A stretch of 64,000 nucleotides of DNA, taken from Bacillota bacterium (lineage in GTDB: Bacteria > Bacillota > Bacilli > Paenibacillales > UBA4045). The translations under genes and the position numbers were made by a program. This document shows, one piece after another, positions 18,555 through 27,827 of this stretch. Position 1 is the first letter of the stretch. Every line of letters begins with the position of its first letter. The notes under the pieces are model-generated. The model ran no database searches and was not told the origin of the DNA. It worked only from the letters and a program-made list of their open reading frames with translations. The stretch spans positions 206,913-270,912 of the forward strand of contig JAEZQY010000031.1 of assembly GCA_023441055.1 (NCBI GenBank). The letters are read 5' to 3'.

Positions 18555-18968
18555 CTAGACCTCATACACGCACATGAAGCGCTCTACGCCCGGATACTTC
18601 TCACCCAGGCTTGTAATCGTAAATCCAATATTCCGATAGAAATCTACTGCTTCATCGTCAGTCTCGGCCACTATTTGCTCTGGCTGCTTCCGTTCAAGCA
18701 GTTCCAATATAAGTCCGCGTCCGTAGCCGAGTCTGCGGCTGACCGGTTCTACCGAAATAAGCTCGATAACCATCGTGCTAAGCTGTATTCGAATCCCGAT
18801 AACTCCTACGACGGCACCCTCTTCTTCCCATGCATAAATCTCCAGATCTTGATTCGTCTTATAGTCTTCCAGCGCGCGTTCCACACGCTCTGGATCAGGG
18901 AATATCGCATATTCAATCAGCTCTCTAATCACGGGGTCGTCCAATTGTTCTCGAATATCCAGTAACAT
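18555..18968 (-). CDS. GNAT family N-acetyltransferase
   Basis: The 137-residue protein has the acetyl-CoA loop RRLGYGRGLILELL preceded by a beta-4 strand (VIELISVEPVS) and ends with DFYRNIGFTI. The substrate is not predictable. AAGGAGC precedes the ATG. It is the last gene of the GMC-DUF4180-maf run, 26 bases after maf. Confidence 0.82.
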   Translation of the reverse strand: MLLDIREQLDDPVIRELIEYAIFPDPERVERALEDYKTNQDLEIYAWEEEGAVVGVIGIRIQLSTMVIELISVEPVSRRLGYGRGLILELLERKQPEQIVAETDDEAVDFYRNIGFTITSLGEKYPGVERFMCVYEV

Positions 18969-18994
18969 GTCAATCGCTCCTTGCGCAAGCTAGT

Positions 18995-19588
18995 TTATAA
19001 CAATTGTACACCAAATTCAGCGAGTAAATCTGCTAGTCGATTCAACGGAAGGCCAACGACCGTGAAGTAATCTCCGTCTATACGCTCAATTAACATAGCA
19101 CCAATCCCTTGTATGGCGTAGCTCCCGGCCTTGTCATTCGGTTCGCCAGTTCGAATATAGCGTTCAATCATCGCGTCTGGCAGCGGCCTCATATAGACCA
19201 CTGTACGACTATAAGATGCGCGATGAGCACCGGTTTCCGAATCGACAACCGCAATGCCTGTATAAACCTCATGACTTCTGCCCTGCAACAGGGAGAGCAT
19301 CCGCCATGCATCCTGTTCATCCACCGGCTTGCCTAGTATTTCTCCGTCGCATACGACAATGGTATCTGATCCGATCACAAGTCCAGAATCATAATGCTCT
19401 GCTACAGCTCTCGCTTTGAGCAGGGCTAATGCTTCTACCGCTTCATGCGGCATAGCGCCATTAGGGATCGTCTCATCGCAGGAGCTGGGATGGATGTGGA
19501 ATGGCACGCACAGGCCCTGCAGCAATTCTCTCCTCCGCGGTGATGCCGATGCGAGTATCAACGGCCGATCAACGGCTAATTGTCTCAA
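18995..19588 (-). CDS. maf: Maf family nucleotide pyrophosphatase (dTTP/UTP)
   Basis: Maf proteins hydrolyse non-canonical or excess nucleoside triphosphates; overexpression blocks septation. LILASASPRRRELL at the N-terminus, SDTIVVCDGEILGKP and DKAGSYAIQG are the family motifs, and the 197-residue length is usual. The start is TTG at 19588 after GAGGAG. It overlaps the DUF4180 stop by 20 bases, so it is probably co-translated. In many Bacillales maf lies by radC/mreB; here it does not. Confidence 0.93.
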   Translation of the reverse strand: MRQLAVDRPLILASASPRRRELLQGLCVPFHIHPSSCDETIPNGAMPHEAVEALALLKARAVAEHYDSGLVIGSDTIVVCDGEILGKPVDEQDAWRMLSLLQGRSHEVYTGIAVVDSETGAHRASYSRTVVYMRPLPDAMIERYIRTGEPNDKAGSYAIQGIGAMLIERIDGDYFTVVGLPLNRLADLLAEFGVQLL

Positions 19589-19931
19589 TCGCCTGCTCCT
19601 CGCTAGCTAGGAAGAAGAAATCCTTGCCATGGTTGCTTTCATAGATGAAATCCTTCAGACTGTTGCTCGTATAGCTCGAATAATCACCGACAATGGCAAG
19701 CTTCATCTGATAGTTGATAAACTTCTGTAGGATATCGCCAGCCAGCCTGGTCTTCAGATCGAAGAAATCCTCGATAATCGCTGATTTCGGGATGATCATG
19801 CGACTGGTCCCCGTCTGGTAGCTGACCGTCGCGAGCAGATCCAATGCGGATTGGACGTCGGTGATCAATACCTCGTCTGACCTAATGATGGCGATGTCCG
19901 TGCCATTATGAGATTGTGTGATAATATCCAT
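19569..19931 (-). CDS. DUF4180 protein
   Basis: The 120-residue protein shows the DUF4180 pattern: GTDIAIIRSDEVLITD near the start, IIPKSAI...FFDLKTRLAGDILQKF in the middle and NHGKDFFFLASEEQA at the end. The function is unknown. Its ATG overlaps the stop of the GMC gene (TAATG), which implies translational coupling. Confidence 0.85.
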   Translation of the reverse strand: MDIITQSHNGTDIAIIRSDEVLITDVQSALDLLATVSYQTGTSRMIIPKSAIIEDFFDLKTRLAGDILQKFINYQMKLAIVGDYSSYTSNSLKDFIYESNHGKDFFFLASEEQAIETISR

Positions 19932-22048
19932 TACGTCTGTCTTCCCTTCCTGATATGATCTGCTACTCGCATAGCCATTGCGAATATCGTTAATACCGGG
20001 TTTACACCGCCATTGGTCACATGCACAGAACCGTCACTCACCCAGAGATTGTCGTACCCATGTATGCGGCCTAGCGGATCGGAGACCGATGTCTCAGGGT
20101 CATCCCCCATGCGCAGCGTTCCCGCCTGATGCTGGCCGCCGCTTAGGCCGCTGCCCGGCTGGGTTCTCCACACCTGCTTAGCGCCGGCGGCCCATAACCA
20201 AGTTTCGGCTTGCTCCGCCAGCATCAGCGAGGCGCGAATCGATTCAGGATGTACACTGCCGGATAGCTGAGCTACCGGGATGCCGAAGCGATCCTTAAGG
20301 GTGGGAGAGAGTCGAACCCTGGCCTCGGGGTTGGGGATCTCCTGAATCGGTCCCTGTACATGGCTGGTGCGCAGATAGGATTCGCGCATGTTCTGCTTGC
20401 CCGCAGCCCCCCATCGCGCGGCATCAGGTGCGAGCGCTCTAGACCAGTGCACAATCGGCAGCCGTGTGAATTCATTAGCTAGCAATCCGCCCCCGATAAT
20501 GCCGGCATTGCCATGAGCGAACCGGATTGTGGCAATGCTGACGCCAGGCCCTTGCCCATCCTGTACAAGCTCGTCGAATGTGGCATATGCCCCAGCGTAC
20601 ACATGGCCCTGTAGATGTCTGCCAACCTGGTCATGCCGATTGCCGATTCCATCGGGCTCAGTCTGTGTTGCCGAATGCAGGAGCAGCCGCGCACTCTCTA
20701 TAGCGCCAGCGGCAACAATCACATGCCCTGCTCGAATGTGTCTGCGCGTGATCGTACCATCCACTTCCATCACTAAGCGGACACCCGTGGCATGCCGGCT
20801 ATTCTCCGTATCGATACGCTCTGCCATCGTATCGCAGATCAAGTCACAGTTACCGGTTGCCAGCGCTCGAACCAGCATCGTATTATGCCCGCCGTTCTTG
20901 CTATTCGTCGGACAGGCGAACCCGACGCATTGTCCGCAGCGCACACATGCCGGTCTGCCGTCGTACTCGATAGAGTTGATGAGCAGCGGGACAGGCCCCG
21001 CATGCCAGCCCAGCTTAGCAGCAGCTTGCGCTAGACGCTGCGCCTCCAGCGTCATGGGGAGCGGAGGCATCGGATAACCGCTGCGTCTCCAGCCTAAGTC
21101 GGGATGTGCGTGGCAATCCCCGCACACCCCGATCTCCCACTCTGCTCGCTCATAGTACGGCTCCAGCTCCTCGTAGGTGATCGGCCAATCCTGGAGCGAG
21201 CTTCCGTCCGGAATGCCGTAGCGCGACGCCATACGGAAATCATCGGGATGGAAGCGCCATGCTTGGGCGCCATACACTCTGGTACCGCCGCCCACCGTCA
21301 TGGCATTATTATGATAATCACCTTCATGTGACCATGTTATACGCTCACTGCCGTCAGCGCTTAGAATGGTGCGCGGATAACCTTCGCCTATCGGTCCAGT
21401 ATTGTGTCCATACTTGCTGAACCGGTGATTCGCCATATGATCCTGACTGATTTGACTGTATCGTAGCCAGCTCCCTCGTTCAACGATGAGCACCTGCATA
21501 CCTGACTCGGCCAATCCTGCAGCAACGGTCGATCCTCCAGCGCCAGCGCCGATCACGATGGCATCATAATGATCGCGAAGCTGATCGAATCGCTTGGTTG
21601 CCAGCTGCGGATCGGATGTATCGCTGCCAGCGACATTACCGGGGTGATACCCGATCATCGTCCAGGCTATATTTTGCCGCGGCTCATCTGAACTTGAATT
21701 CCCGTAATAGCCTTCCATGACTAGGCCCAATAAGGTCTCAAAGCATAAGCGCGGAGAGATCGGCCAGCCCTCCAAGTTGCCCAGTTCCATGTCCTGTAAT
21801 AGTTGATCTTGTTCATTCGGCTTGATAGACGTATAGGAGTGATTATATCGAGATTGAGATTCGGCATCCAGCGCCTGCAGCCCTGGTACAATTAACGTTG
21901 TCCAGCTTACCGGGTCTTCACCTGCGCGGAGTTCCAGGTAATCGATGACCCGTTCCTCCGTTGCAGATGGCCATTCATCTCTTGGAATGAATCGATCAGC
22001 AATCGCTTGCAATAGCAGTCTTAACTCGCTTGTAACCTGACTCTTCAT
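19931..22048 (-). CDS. GMC family oxidoreductase with N-terminal gluconate 2-dehydrogenase subunit 3-like region
   Basis: The first 150 residues or so resemble the small subunit of gluconate dehydrogenases. They are followed by an FAD-binding Rossmann motif (VIGAGAGGSTVAAGLAESG, about residue 167) and the rest of a GMC flavoenzyme, including CVRCGQCVGFACP (a Cys cluster) and GGVNPVLTIFAMAMR at the C-terminus. GMC enzymes oxidise sugars or alcohols. No Tat or Sec signal is seen, so it is probably cytosolic. It heads the operon with DUF4180, maf and GNAT genes. Confidence 0.85.
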   Translation of the reverse strand: MKSQVTSELRLLLQAIADRFIPRDEWPSATEERVIDYLELRAGEDPVSWTTLIVPGLQALDAESQSRYNHSYTSIKPNEQDQLLQDMELGNLEGWPISPRLCFETLLGLVMEGYYGNSSSDEPRQNIAWTMIGYHPGNVAGSDTSDPQLATKRFDQLRDHYDAIVIGAGAGGSTVAAGLAESGMQVLIVERGSWLRYSQISQDHMANHRFSKYGHNTGPIGEGYPRTILSADGSERITWSHEGDYHNNAMTVGGGTRVYGAQAWRFHPDDFRMASRYGIPDGSSLQDWPITYEELEPYYERAEWEIGVCGDCHAHPDLGWRRSGYPMPPLPMTLEAQRLAQAAAKLGWHAGPVPLLINSIEYDGRPACVRCGQCVGFACPTNSKNGGHNTMLVRALATGNCDLICDTMAERIDTENSRHATGVRLVMEVDGTITRRHIRAGHVIVAAGAIESARLLLHSATQTEPDGIGNRHDQVGRHLQGHVYAGAYATFDELVQDGQGPGVSIATIRFAHGNAGIIGGGLLANEFTRLPIVHWSRALAPDAARWGAAGKQNMRESYLRTSHVQGPIQEIPNPEARVRLSPTLKDRFGIPVAQLSGSVHPESIRASLMLAEQAETWLWAAGAKQVWRTQPGSGLSGGQHQAGTLRMGDDPETSVSDPLGRIHGYDNLWVSDGSVHVTNGGVNPVLTIFAMAMRVADHIRKGRQT

Positions 22049-22081
22049 CTCGACCCTCTCCCCTAGTCTCTAGATTCGCAG

Positions 22082-22492
22082 CTACTTACTGTTCGTTATC
22101 TCGTAGAATGTAATCACATTATTGTCAGGGTCTACAACCCCGAAGTCACGCTCCCCCCACCACTGGTCACGCAGCGGCGCGTTCGGATGAACGATCCCTA
22201 ATGGCTCCATACGCTGATAAGCGTCATCAATGCCTGCTACTTCTATCCTGCAACTTGCGGTACCCGCTAAGAATGATTCAGCTCCCGAGACAATTGGCTC
22301 CAAGCTGTTACGTGTCTGCCACGTCTCATCACTCGCTTCCCACAGATGAAGGAATCGAACTTGATTGATGTAGAGTGCTGCAAATCCCTTCTCGTGATGG
22401 CCCAGACTAAACCCTAGTATATCGCAATAGAAAATAAGACTTCGCTTCATGTCCTTCACCGGCAGAACGGGAATAGCTCGCAGCATCTTCAT
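22082..22492 (-). CDS. VOC (glyoxalase/bleomycin resistance) family protein
   Basis: The 136-residue single-module protein has AIPVLPVKDMKRSLIFYCDILGF at the first beta strand and WGERDFGVVDPDNNVITFYE at the end, typical of bleomycin-resistance-like VOC proteins. GGAGG precedes the ATG. It marks the beginning of the run of small one-gene units. Confidence 0.85.
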   Translation of the reverse strand: MKMLRAIPVLPVKDMKRSLIFYCDILGFSLGHHEKGFAALYINQVRFLHLWEASDETWQTRNSLEPIVSGAESFLAGTASCRIEVAGIDDAYQRMEPLGIVHPNAPLRDQWWGERDFGVVDPDNNVITFYEITNSK

Positions 22493-22503
22493 TCTGATTC
22501 CTC

Positions 22504-23109
22504 CTATCGGGGCTTATCCCATGATAATGAATATCGGTAATAGAAACGTCGCCGGAGCTTAACGCCTGGCAACAGCTCCTGAGCCGCTCTGCGAATCTCG
22601 CTTAATGACTCCTTAGGCTCTGCAATCCGAACTCCAATGTCTTGCATGCCTCCATGGAGCTTGTCCATGATTCGAATCGGCAGTACCGATAATCCCGAGA
22701 TTAGTAAATCCTTCATTGATTTATCCGCGGCCAGTCCAATAATTAACACTCGCCCGCCCGGAGCCAGTACTTCGCGAATTTGTAACAGCACAGCTTTCAA
22801 CTCCATATGGTGCAAGGTTGCCACACATAGGACTGTATCATAACGTTCCTCTGGCGAAGGAATTGGCATATCTAGGAAGTCCCCAGCTACTAGGGTAACG
22901 TTCGTCAGATCTGCTAGCCGACTCTGTGCCCGGCTTATCGCCTTCGGATCAGCATCTATTCCGGCAACATACTGAACGTAAGGCGCTAGTCGATGGATGA
23001 GTAAGCCATCCCCGCATCCAATGTCGAGCACTCGTCCGCCTCGCAGCTTGGCATCTGCCACAAGCCACTCATGAAAGGCTGTATTATGATTCCAATAATT
23101 GTCCATCAT
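22504..23109 (-). CDS. Class I SAM-dependent methyltransferase
   Basis: Motif I is VLDIGCGDGLL (about residue 27), with motif II GIDADPKAI and a post-I LCVATLHHME. The 201-residue protein acts on a small molecule that cannot be predicted. It lies 11 bases upstream of the VOC gene, so the two may be co-transcribed. Confidence 0.88.
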   Translation of the reverse strand: MMDNYWNHNTAFHEWLVADAKLRGGRVLDIGCGDGLLIHRLAPYVQYVAGIDADPKAISRAQSRLADLTNVTLVAGDFLDMPIPSPEERYDTVLCVATLHHMELKAVLLQIREVLAPGGRVLIIGLAADKSMKDLLISGLSVLPIRIMDKLHGGMQDIGVRIAEPKESLSEIRRAAQELLPGVKLRRRFYYRYSLSWDKPR

Positions 23110-23148
23110 GGCTTCTTGTAATCTCCTTCAACGCTGGATCGCATTCTT

Positions 23149-23811
23149 CTAGAGTATATTGGCCAAGTCTCTTAATCGGTTAATGCGATAGTTAGGTTGA
23201 ACGGTAACTTCTTCATTCCACGGCTGATTAACTTCTAACCATATCGTATTCATCCCTGCTTTACCCGCTTCCTCAATATCATTCACAGGATGATCCCCAA
23301 TATAGACGCATTGGGATGCAGCTACATTCATTCGTTCTAAAGCCATCTCGAATATACGAGCATGTGGTTTCTTAATACCAACTTCCTCCGATACAAGAAT
23401 GATATCGAAGAAATTTCGAATGCCGAGTTGATCGATCTTCCCGTATTGTATGGAGGTTCTGCCATTAGTAATTAACCCTACCTTATAGGTTTTACGCACA
23501 TATTGAATCATTTCAATTGCATGATCCATGATGCAGGCATTCTTCACGTAGTGTAAGGAGTAATAATCTAGCAACTCATTTCGCTCAGGCCTTTCATGCC
23601 AAGGAAGCTCTTCAAGTAGTTCATCGAACAACGCGCGCTTGTCCTTATAACCATCCTGATCAAGATCAATGATTCGATCAATGATAGGCTCAATATTCTG
23701 GATGTGACGGAAATAATGCGCAACCAATGCTGCCGTGAATTGATAGAATGTTGACGTCCTATCAAGCAGTGTGTTGTCTAAATCGAAGATTACTGCTTTG
23801 AGATTATTCAT
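23149..23811 (-). CDS. HAD superfamily hydrolase (YjjG/YfnB-like)
   Basis: The nucleophile motif is AVIFDLDNTLLDR at the N-terminus; motif II is GLITNGRTS and motifs III/IV are KKPHARIF and VYIGDHPVNDIEEA. A helical cap lies between residues 15 and 90. This resembles HAD phosphatases acting on small phosphates. ATG at 23811 follows GGAGG; the GTG 12 bases earlier overlaps that site. Confidence 0.88.
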   Translation of the reverse strand: MNNLKAVIFDLDNTLLDRTSTFYQFTAALVAHYFRHIQNIEPIIDRIIDLDQDGYKDKRALFDELLEELPWHERPERNELLDYYSLHYVKNACIMDHAIEMIQYVRKTYKVGLITNGRTSIQYGKIDQLGIRNFFDIILVSEEVGIKKPHARIFEMALERMNVAASQCVYIGDHPVNDIEEAGKAGMNTIWLEVNQPWNEEVTVQPNYRINRLRDLANIL

Positions 23812-23838
23812 GATTTCCTCCACATGTTCCGTCTTAAA

Positions 23839-24273
23839 CTAGAAGTCCTCTTTTATCTCATCTACTAGATCCCAAATCGACCACGCTGCCTCTAATAAGT
23901 TTCCTTGGTTATCTCTGAAATAAAAATACTTGGCTTCTCCAGATCCAAGCGTATGTAACTCCTCAACTGCAACTCCCTTATTCCTCAGATCGGCATGTGT
24001 CGATTCGATATCGGTACAATTGATAGCCATTATTGGAAAGGGCTGACCATTGCGAATTATCTCTAGCCTATTAGTATCCTCAGTTTCGATTAACAGTAAT
24101 GCTATTGCATGTTTATGTGGGTGATGTAGAACAGCTAAATAAGAACCTCGATCCTGGAATTTATTCATCAGTTTAAAATCCAAATGGGTCGTATACCATG
24201 CTATCGACTCGTCAATATTTGAAGTCGGGACATAGACATACCCAATTCGTGTAAATGAAAACTTATCATTCAT
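23839..24273 (-). CDS. VOC family protein
   Basis: A 144-residue glyoxalase-fold protein with FTRIGYVYVPTSNIDESIAWY and YFRDNQGNLLEA. The start at 24273 has GAGGAG 8 bases upstream. The substrate is unknown. Confidence 0.82.
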   Translation of the reverse strand: MNDKFSFTRIGYVYVPTSNIDESIAWYTTHLDFKLMNKFQDRGSYLAVLHHPHKHAIALLLIETEDTNRLEIIRNGQPFPIMAINCTDIESTHADLRNKGVAVEELHTLGSGEAKYFYFRDNQGNLLEAAWSIWDLVDEIKEDF

Positions 24274-24296
24274 AACCAACACTCCTCGATTCGATT

Positions 24297-24725
24297 TCAA
24301 CGTGATTCGATCTTCAAATTAGGACAGCGTATTGTTAATTGATTCAAGAATTCCTCTTCTTCTAATGGTGATACATGGACAAAATCATATTTACCATATA
24401 AAATTTCCAATCTACGGCTTGACGTAGCCGCACTAGCCAATACGGATACAGTTGGTCTAACTGTGTGAATGCTCTTGAGGGGGATTGTCTGCCTGATCGG
24501 TCCACTTCGAATATAGAGATTATCTTCTTGTATTTCATAATACGTATTGATCCATAGCCATGTAGAGAGGCCCGCGAACGTGAAGCATAATATAAAAATG
24601 ATCGTTCCCCCAACTATCCCGGCCCCTTCGAAAAGTATTGGCGTGAGACCACTTGCACACAGCACAACAATGCATGACCACATAACAATGGATAACCACA
24701 GATCTCTTCTAGGTTGAAACCTCAT
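24297..24725 (-). CDS. Membrane protein with bacterial PH-like domain
   Basis: Two membrane segments (residues about 10-27 and 33-53) are followed by a beta-rich domain with IRSGPIRQTIPLKSIHTVRPT, like the bacterial PH (YdbS/YdbT) domain. It is a 142-residue protein of unknown role, and its stop overlaps the region before the VOC gene. Confidence 0.7.
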   Translation of the reverse strand: MRFQPRRDLWLSIVMWSCIVVLCASGLTPILFEGAGIVGGTIIFILCFTFAGLSTWLWINTYYEIQEDNLYIRSGPIRQTIPLKSIHTVRPTVSVLASAATSSRRLEILYGKYDFVHVSPLEEEEFLNQLTIRCPNLKIESR

Positions 24726-24777
24726 TGATCTTCTCCTCTTATCTTCGCATAGATGAAAGTGTCATAATTTTCTAGCA

Positions 24778-25158
24778 TTAATCATTTTCAACTTTGTATA
24801 GCACATACTTGCCTGTCCACATTTGACTTTCAGCAATCTTAATCGAATTGGAGCTGTCTTGGAATATATAACCTGAACCAAGTTGTTCTTGGAATAGCCA
24901 GTTTCTCTGTTCTGCCTCCTTTACGAGAGCCTTACTGCCATTAAGTTGATTCCCCTTGAACCCGTACCAATTGTAGCTTTCGGCTTCATATAGCATTACT
25001 AGATCCTGATTGCTCTTATTTAGAAGACTTACCGCCTCACGCTTAGAAATACCCTCTATTGGTAATGACGGATAATAACTCTTGCTTAAGAACACGACGA
25101 ATGCTCCAATAACCATTATCAAAACAAATGAAAGCAATATTTTTAATTGGGTTTTCAT
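24778..25158 (-). CDS. Hypothetical membrane-anchored protein
   Basis: The 126 residues start with one membrane segment (LKILLSFVLIMVIGAFVVFL) and continue with an extracytoplasmic part containing ISKREAVSLLNKSN. I do not recognise a family. AGTAGGTG precedes the ATG. Confidence 0.6.
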   Translation of the reverse strand: MKTQLKILLSFVLIMVIGAFVVFLSKSYYPSLPIEGISKREAVSLLNKSNQDLVMLYEAESYNWYGFKGNQLNGSKALVKEAEQRNWLFQEQLGSGYIFQDSSNSIKIAESQMWTGKYVLYKVEND

Positions 25159-25201
25159 GATTTCACCTACTCTTATCGTTTGACCGTACCATATGTAATT
25201 T

Positions 25202-25654
25202 TTATTCGGAAATATATTTCGCCTTCGTTAATATCTGATAAGCCATTTCATTTAACTCTTGTATGGGTTCATTCAAATTATAGTACTTCAGTTCAAGTCC
25301 TTCGTCATCATTGATCGTTGGCTTACCCAAGTAATTTCTTGTCTCGAATACAGCAACTAGATTATAGATCTCATCACCATGAGGGTACTGATAATACATG
25401 TCTTGACCAGAGAGCATACATATAAACTTCAAGTCATTCGACTTCAACCCAGCTTCTTCAAACAACTCCCTCTCTGCCGCTTCTTCTAACGATTCCTTTA
25501 ATTCCAATGCCCCTCCAATCACTCCCCAATCTCCTGTATCGCTTCTTTTCTGTAAGAGGATTTGATTCTTATCATTTATAACGATCACACTGACTCCAGC
25601 CATGATAATTGGCCGCGTCCCAATGAGTGATCTTAATTCTTGGATGTATCCCAT
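25202..25654 (-). CDS. Nudix hydrolase
   Basis: The Nudix box is GGALELKESLEEAAERELFEEAGL (G-x5-E-x7-REUxEExGU pattern), in a 150-residue protein similar to YjhB-type pyrophosphohydrolases. AGGAGG precedes the ATG. The substrate is probably a nucleoside diphosphate derivative. Confidence 0.9.
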   Translation of the reverse strand: MGYIQELRSLIGTRPIIMAGVSVIVINDKNQILLQKRSDTGDWGVIGGALELKESLEEAAERELFEEAGLKSNDLKFICMLSGQDMYYQYPHGDEIYNLVAVFETRNYLGKPTINDDEGLELKYYNLNEPIQELNEMAYQILTKAKYISE

Positions 25655-25684
25655 GTTAGCCTCCTATTGACACTTACGTTACTT

Positions 25685-26155
25685 TTATTCAGCAATACTT
25701 CTAGCTACGATATTTGCTTCTTCTCTATCCTTAGCTGGTCCTGATATATAGCCTTCGTTTAGTTCATATCTAACATTGATATCGTCTAACTGTAACCATA
25801 TTCGCTCTAAGTTAATCGAAGCCATAACAGATCCTACGGATTGAAGTCTTTGGTTTCCATCCTCTATTTTCGTTAGTATCTGAAATAAACGATCTTCGTC
25901 TCTTTTCAGATTAATTTCATAAATCAAATCATGATCAACGATCAACTTCCCAGTTAAGGAGTCTTTACCGAACAATCGATTATGCTGGTCACCAATTATC
26001 GATACTGTTGTTTGTTTTTCAAACTCAGTCCCTGGTGAATAAATGGTGCTGTCTATCGATATTTCTATATGCTTAGGTCGGCTATAATGGATTGTCAAAT
26101 AAATAGCTGCCACGAGAGCAATGCAACTTATTGCAATCCAGACCCTTCTCTTCAC
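25685..26155 (-). CDS. Hypothetical secreted or membrane-anchored protein
   Basis: A signal anchor (VWIAISCIALVAAIYLTIHY) is followed by 130 residues without a known domain. GTG at 26155 overlaps the stop of the upstream gene, so the two are coupled. Confidence 0.6.
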   Translation of the reverse strand: MKRRVWIAISCIALVAAIYLTIHYSRPKHIEISIDSTIYSPGTEFEKQTTVSIIGDQHNRLFGKDSLTGKLIVDHDLIYEINLKRDEDRLFQILTKIEDGNQRLQSVGSVMASINLERIWLQLDDINVRYELNEGYISGPAKDREEANIVARSIAE

Positions 26156-26502
26156 TGTATCACTCTCTTCTTAGGAGCTCTATTTAGATATGCCTCTTTA
26201 ATGATTCCAGAGATTTCTGCCCATTCTGCAGCACGGTCAAGTCTCATACCAATCCAGCCTAGATGCCCCACATAAGGAGGTCTAAAGTAGACTTCTGAAT
26301 TGGTCTCAATCAATAATTCTTGAACGCCGGGTGGTGAAGAACACCATAAGGCAATTCTACCATCTCCATGATGGTTCACCCGATATTGTACAAAGGAATG
26401 CTTATCATTAATAAAAAAAGTAGGCGCACCATGGCTTAATCGTTCACTTGTGCCAGGGAACTCAAGACAATAGCTTTGTATTTTTGTGAAGAGATCGTTC
26501 AT
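26152..26502 (-). CDS. MmcQ/YjbR family protein
   Basis: This 116-residue protein has the CyaY-like fold signature: FPGTSERLSHGAPTFFIN, HGDGRIALWCSSPPG and a final HLGWIGMRLD. These are often annotated as DNA-binding, but the role is unclear. I choose the ATG at 26502 after GAGGGGTG. Confidence 0.82.
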   Translation of the reverse strand: MNDLFTKIQSYCLEFPGTSERLSHGAPTFFINDKHSFVQYRVNHHGDGRIALWCSSPPGVQELLIETNSEVYFRPPYVGHLGWIGMRLDRAAEWAEISGIIKEAYLNRAPKKRVIQ

Positions 26503-26611
26503 GTTCACCCCTCCGAAGAAATCGCTCACATTCGTTTTTTGGACAAACGACTTTTCCATTTCTATTCTTCATTAATTCAGCAATGGGTATGCTGTTCCTC
26601 TCAATCCCTTT

Positions 26612-27196
26612 TTACTGTTGCATTGATCCGTTGGTAACACAATAATCATCTTTTAAAATCGAATACATTCGCTGATCAAGGAATTCCCCTTTTATTTTAA
26701 GTTGCTTTCTTAGGATTCCTTCAAGCTCCATTCCCAGTTTCTCCATTACTCGATACGATCCTAAATTGTTATAATTACATCTGGCTTCGATTCTGTTTAT
26801 TCCAAGCTCTTGGAACCCATATGACAAGATTGGATGGGTTGCCTCAGTTATGATACCCTGGTTCCAGTACTTATTCGAGATCACGTATCCTAGTTCAGCC
26901 TTAGAATGAGTTTGGTCCATTCGAATCAAGCCCGTTCTACCGATTAACCTACCAGTTGATTTATATACAATTCCCCAGTGATATTCCTCTGCTTGTTCAT
27001 ATCTTTGCATGATCTTCTCTAAGTACTCAATTGAATCATAGACTGTGATATGCCTTGCCCATGTAGTTTGAGCTGTAACAATTGGGTCAGAGGCAAATTC
27101 ATAATAATCACCTGCATCGGCGGGCGTTAACCTCCTGAGTAGTAGTCGATCTGTTTCAAATTGTGGTGATTCAGTGAACAACTTTTGAACATCCAT
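26612..27196 (-). CDS. GNAT acetyltransferase, RimJ/RimL type
   Basis: The 194 residues contain ETDRLLLRRLTPADAGDYYEFA at the start, the acyl-CoA region AELGYVISNKYWNQGIITEAT and the end NLGSYRVMEKLGMELEGI, typical of RimJ/RimL-like transferases. It acts on an N-terminus or small amine. Confidence 0.88.
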   Translation of the reverse strand: MDVQKLFTESPQFETDRLLLRRLTPADAGDYYEFASDPIVTAQTTWARHITVYDSIEYLEKIMQRYEQAEEYHWGIVYKSTGRLIGRTGLIRMDQTHSKAELGYVISNKYWNQGIITEATHPILSYGFQELGINRIEARCNYNNLGSYRVMEKLGMELEGILRKQLKIKGEFLDQRMYSILKDDYCVTNGSMQQ

Positions 27197-27222
27197 GTTT
27201 CATCATCCTTATCCAAAATTTA

Positions 27223-27249
27223 CAGATCGTTCAGATCGATCAGATCGCC
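27223..27249. repeat. Short tandem repeat, 3 x 9 bp
   Basis: Three adjacent copies of CAGATCGNN (CAGATCGTT, CAGATCGAT, CAGATCGCC) lie upstream of the membrane protein stop. They could be a protein-binding site or chance slippage. Confidence 0.5.
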
Positions 27250-27259
27250 CCGTATCGGT

Positions 27260-27724
27260 TCATCGATTCAGTAGATAACTGATCAGCCAAATAAAAAATG
27301 ATAAAGATAAGAATAGTAAGCAGGTGTTCCAATTGTAAAACTGATTGTTAATATGTATGGAAAATCCTGTTGTTATACTATTGATGTACTCCCAGTCGAC
27401 ACTACCATACTGTTCTGCATATACTTGTGCCAAAAATTCTCGATAATTTCTGTAGCTTATGATTTGGTAATATACCCCTATGGTAAAGTGGATTATTACG
27501 ATAAGTACCATCATAAAAATGGTTCGGATATTGAATCTTTTATCTTTTAACAAGTAAAACCAATGGATGACCAGAATTATAAAACAAATTAGTAACGGTA
27601 CTGATAGTAGAATAGCTGGATTACCATTGCCTGAGCTATGTCCCGGAGTGGTAGTCATTTCATTGCCCAAGAAGAAGATCAGAAATATGACAGCTAGATT
27701 GATTGCAATATATATTTTTTTCAT
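27260..27724 (-). CDS. Hypothetical four-helix membrane protein
   Basis: Four hydrophobic segments are visible (IAINLAVIFLIFFLG, LLICFIILVIHWFY, IFMMVLIVIIHFTIG and LLFLSLSFFIWLISYLL). There is no known domain. The ATG at 27724 has GGGG 6 bases upstream; an ATG 12 bases earlier is possible. Confidence 0.6.
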   Translation of the reverse strand: MKKIYIAINLAVIFLIFFLGNEMTTTPGHSSGNGNPAILLSVPLLICFIILVIHWFYLLKDKRFNIRTIFMMVLIVIIHFTIGVYYQIISYRNYREFLAQVYAEQYGSVDWEYINSITTGFSIHINNQFYNWNTCLLFLSLSFFIWLISYLLNR

Positions 27725-27827
27725 CCAATTCCCCATAATTGTTTCAGTTATTAATACTTCCTAGGTGGAGAGCCCTAATACTGCTATTGTCCATACGATT
27801 ATTGCAAACAAGAAACCACTGTGGCTT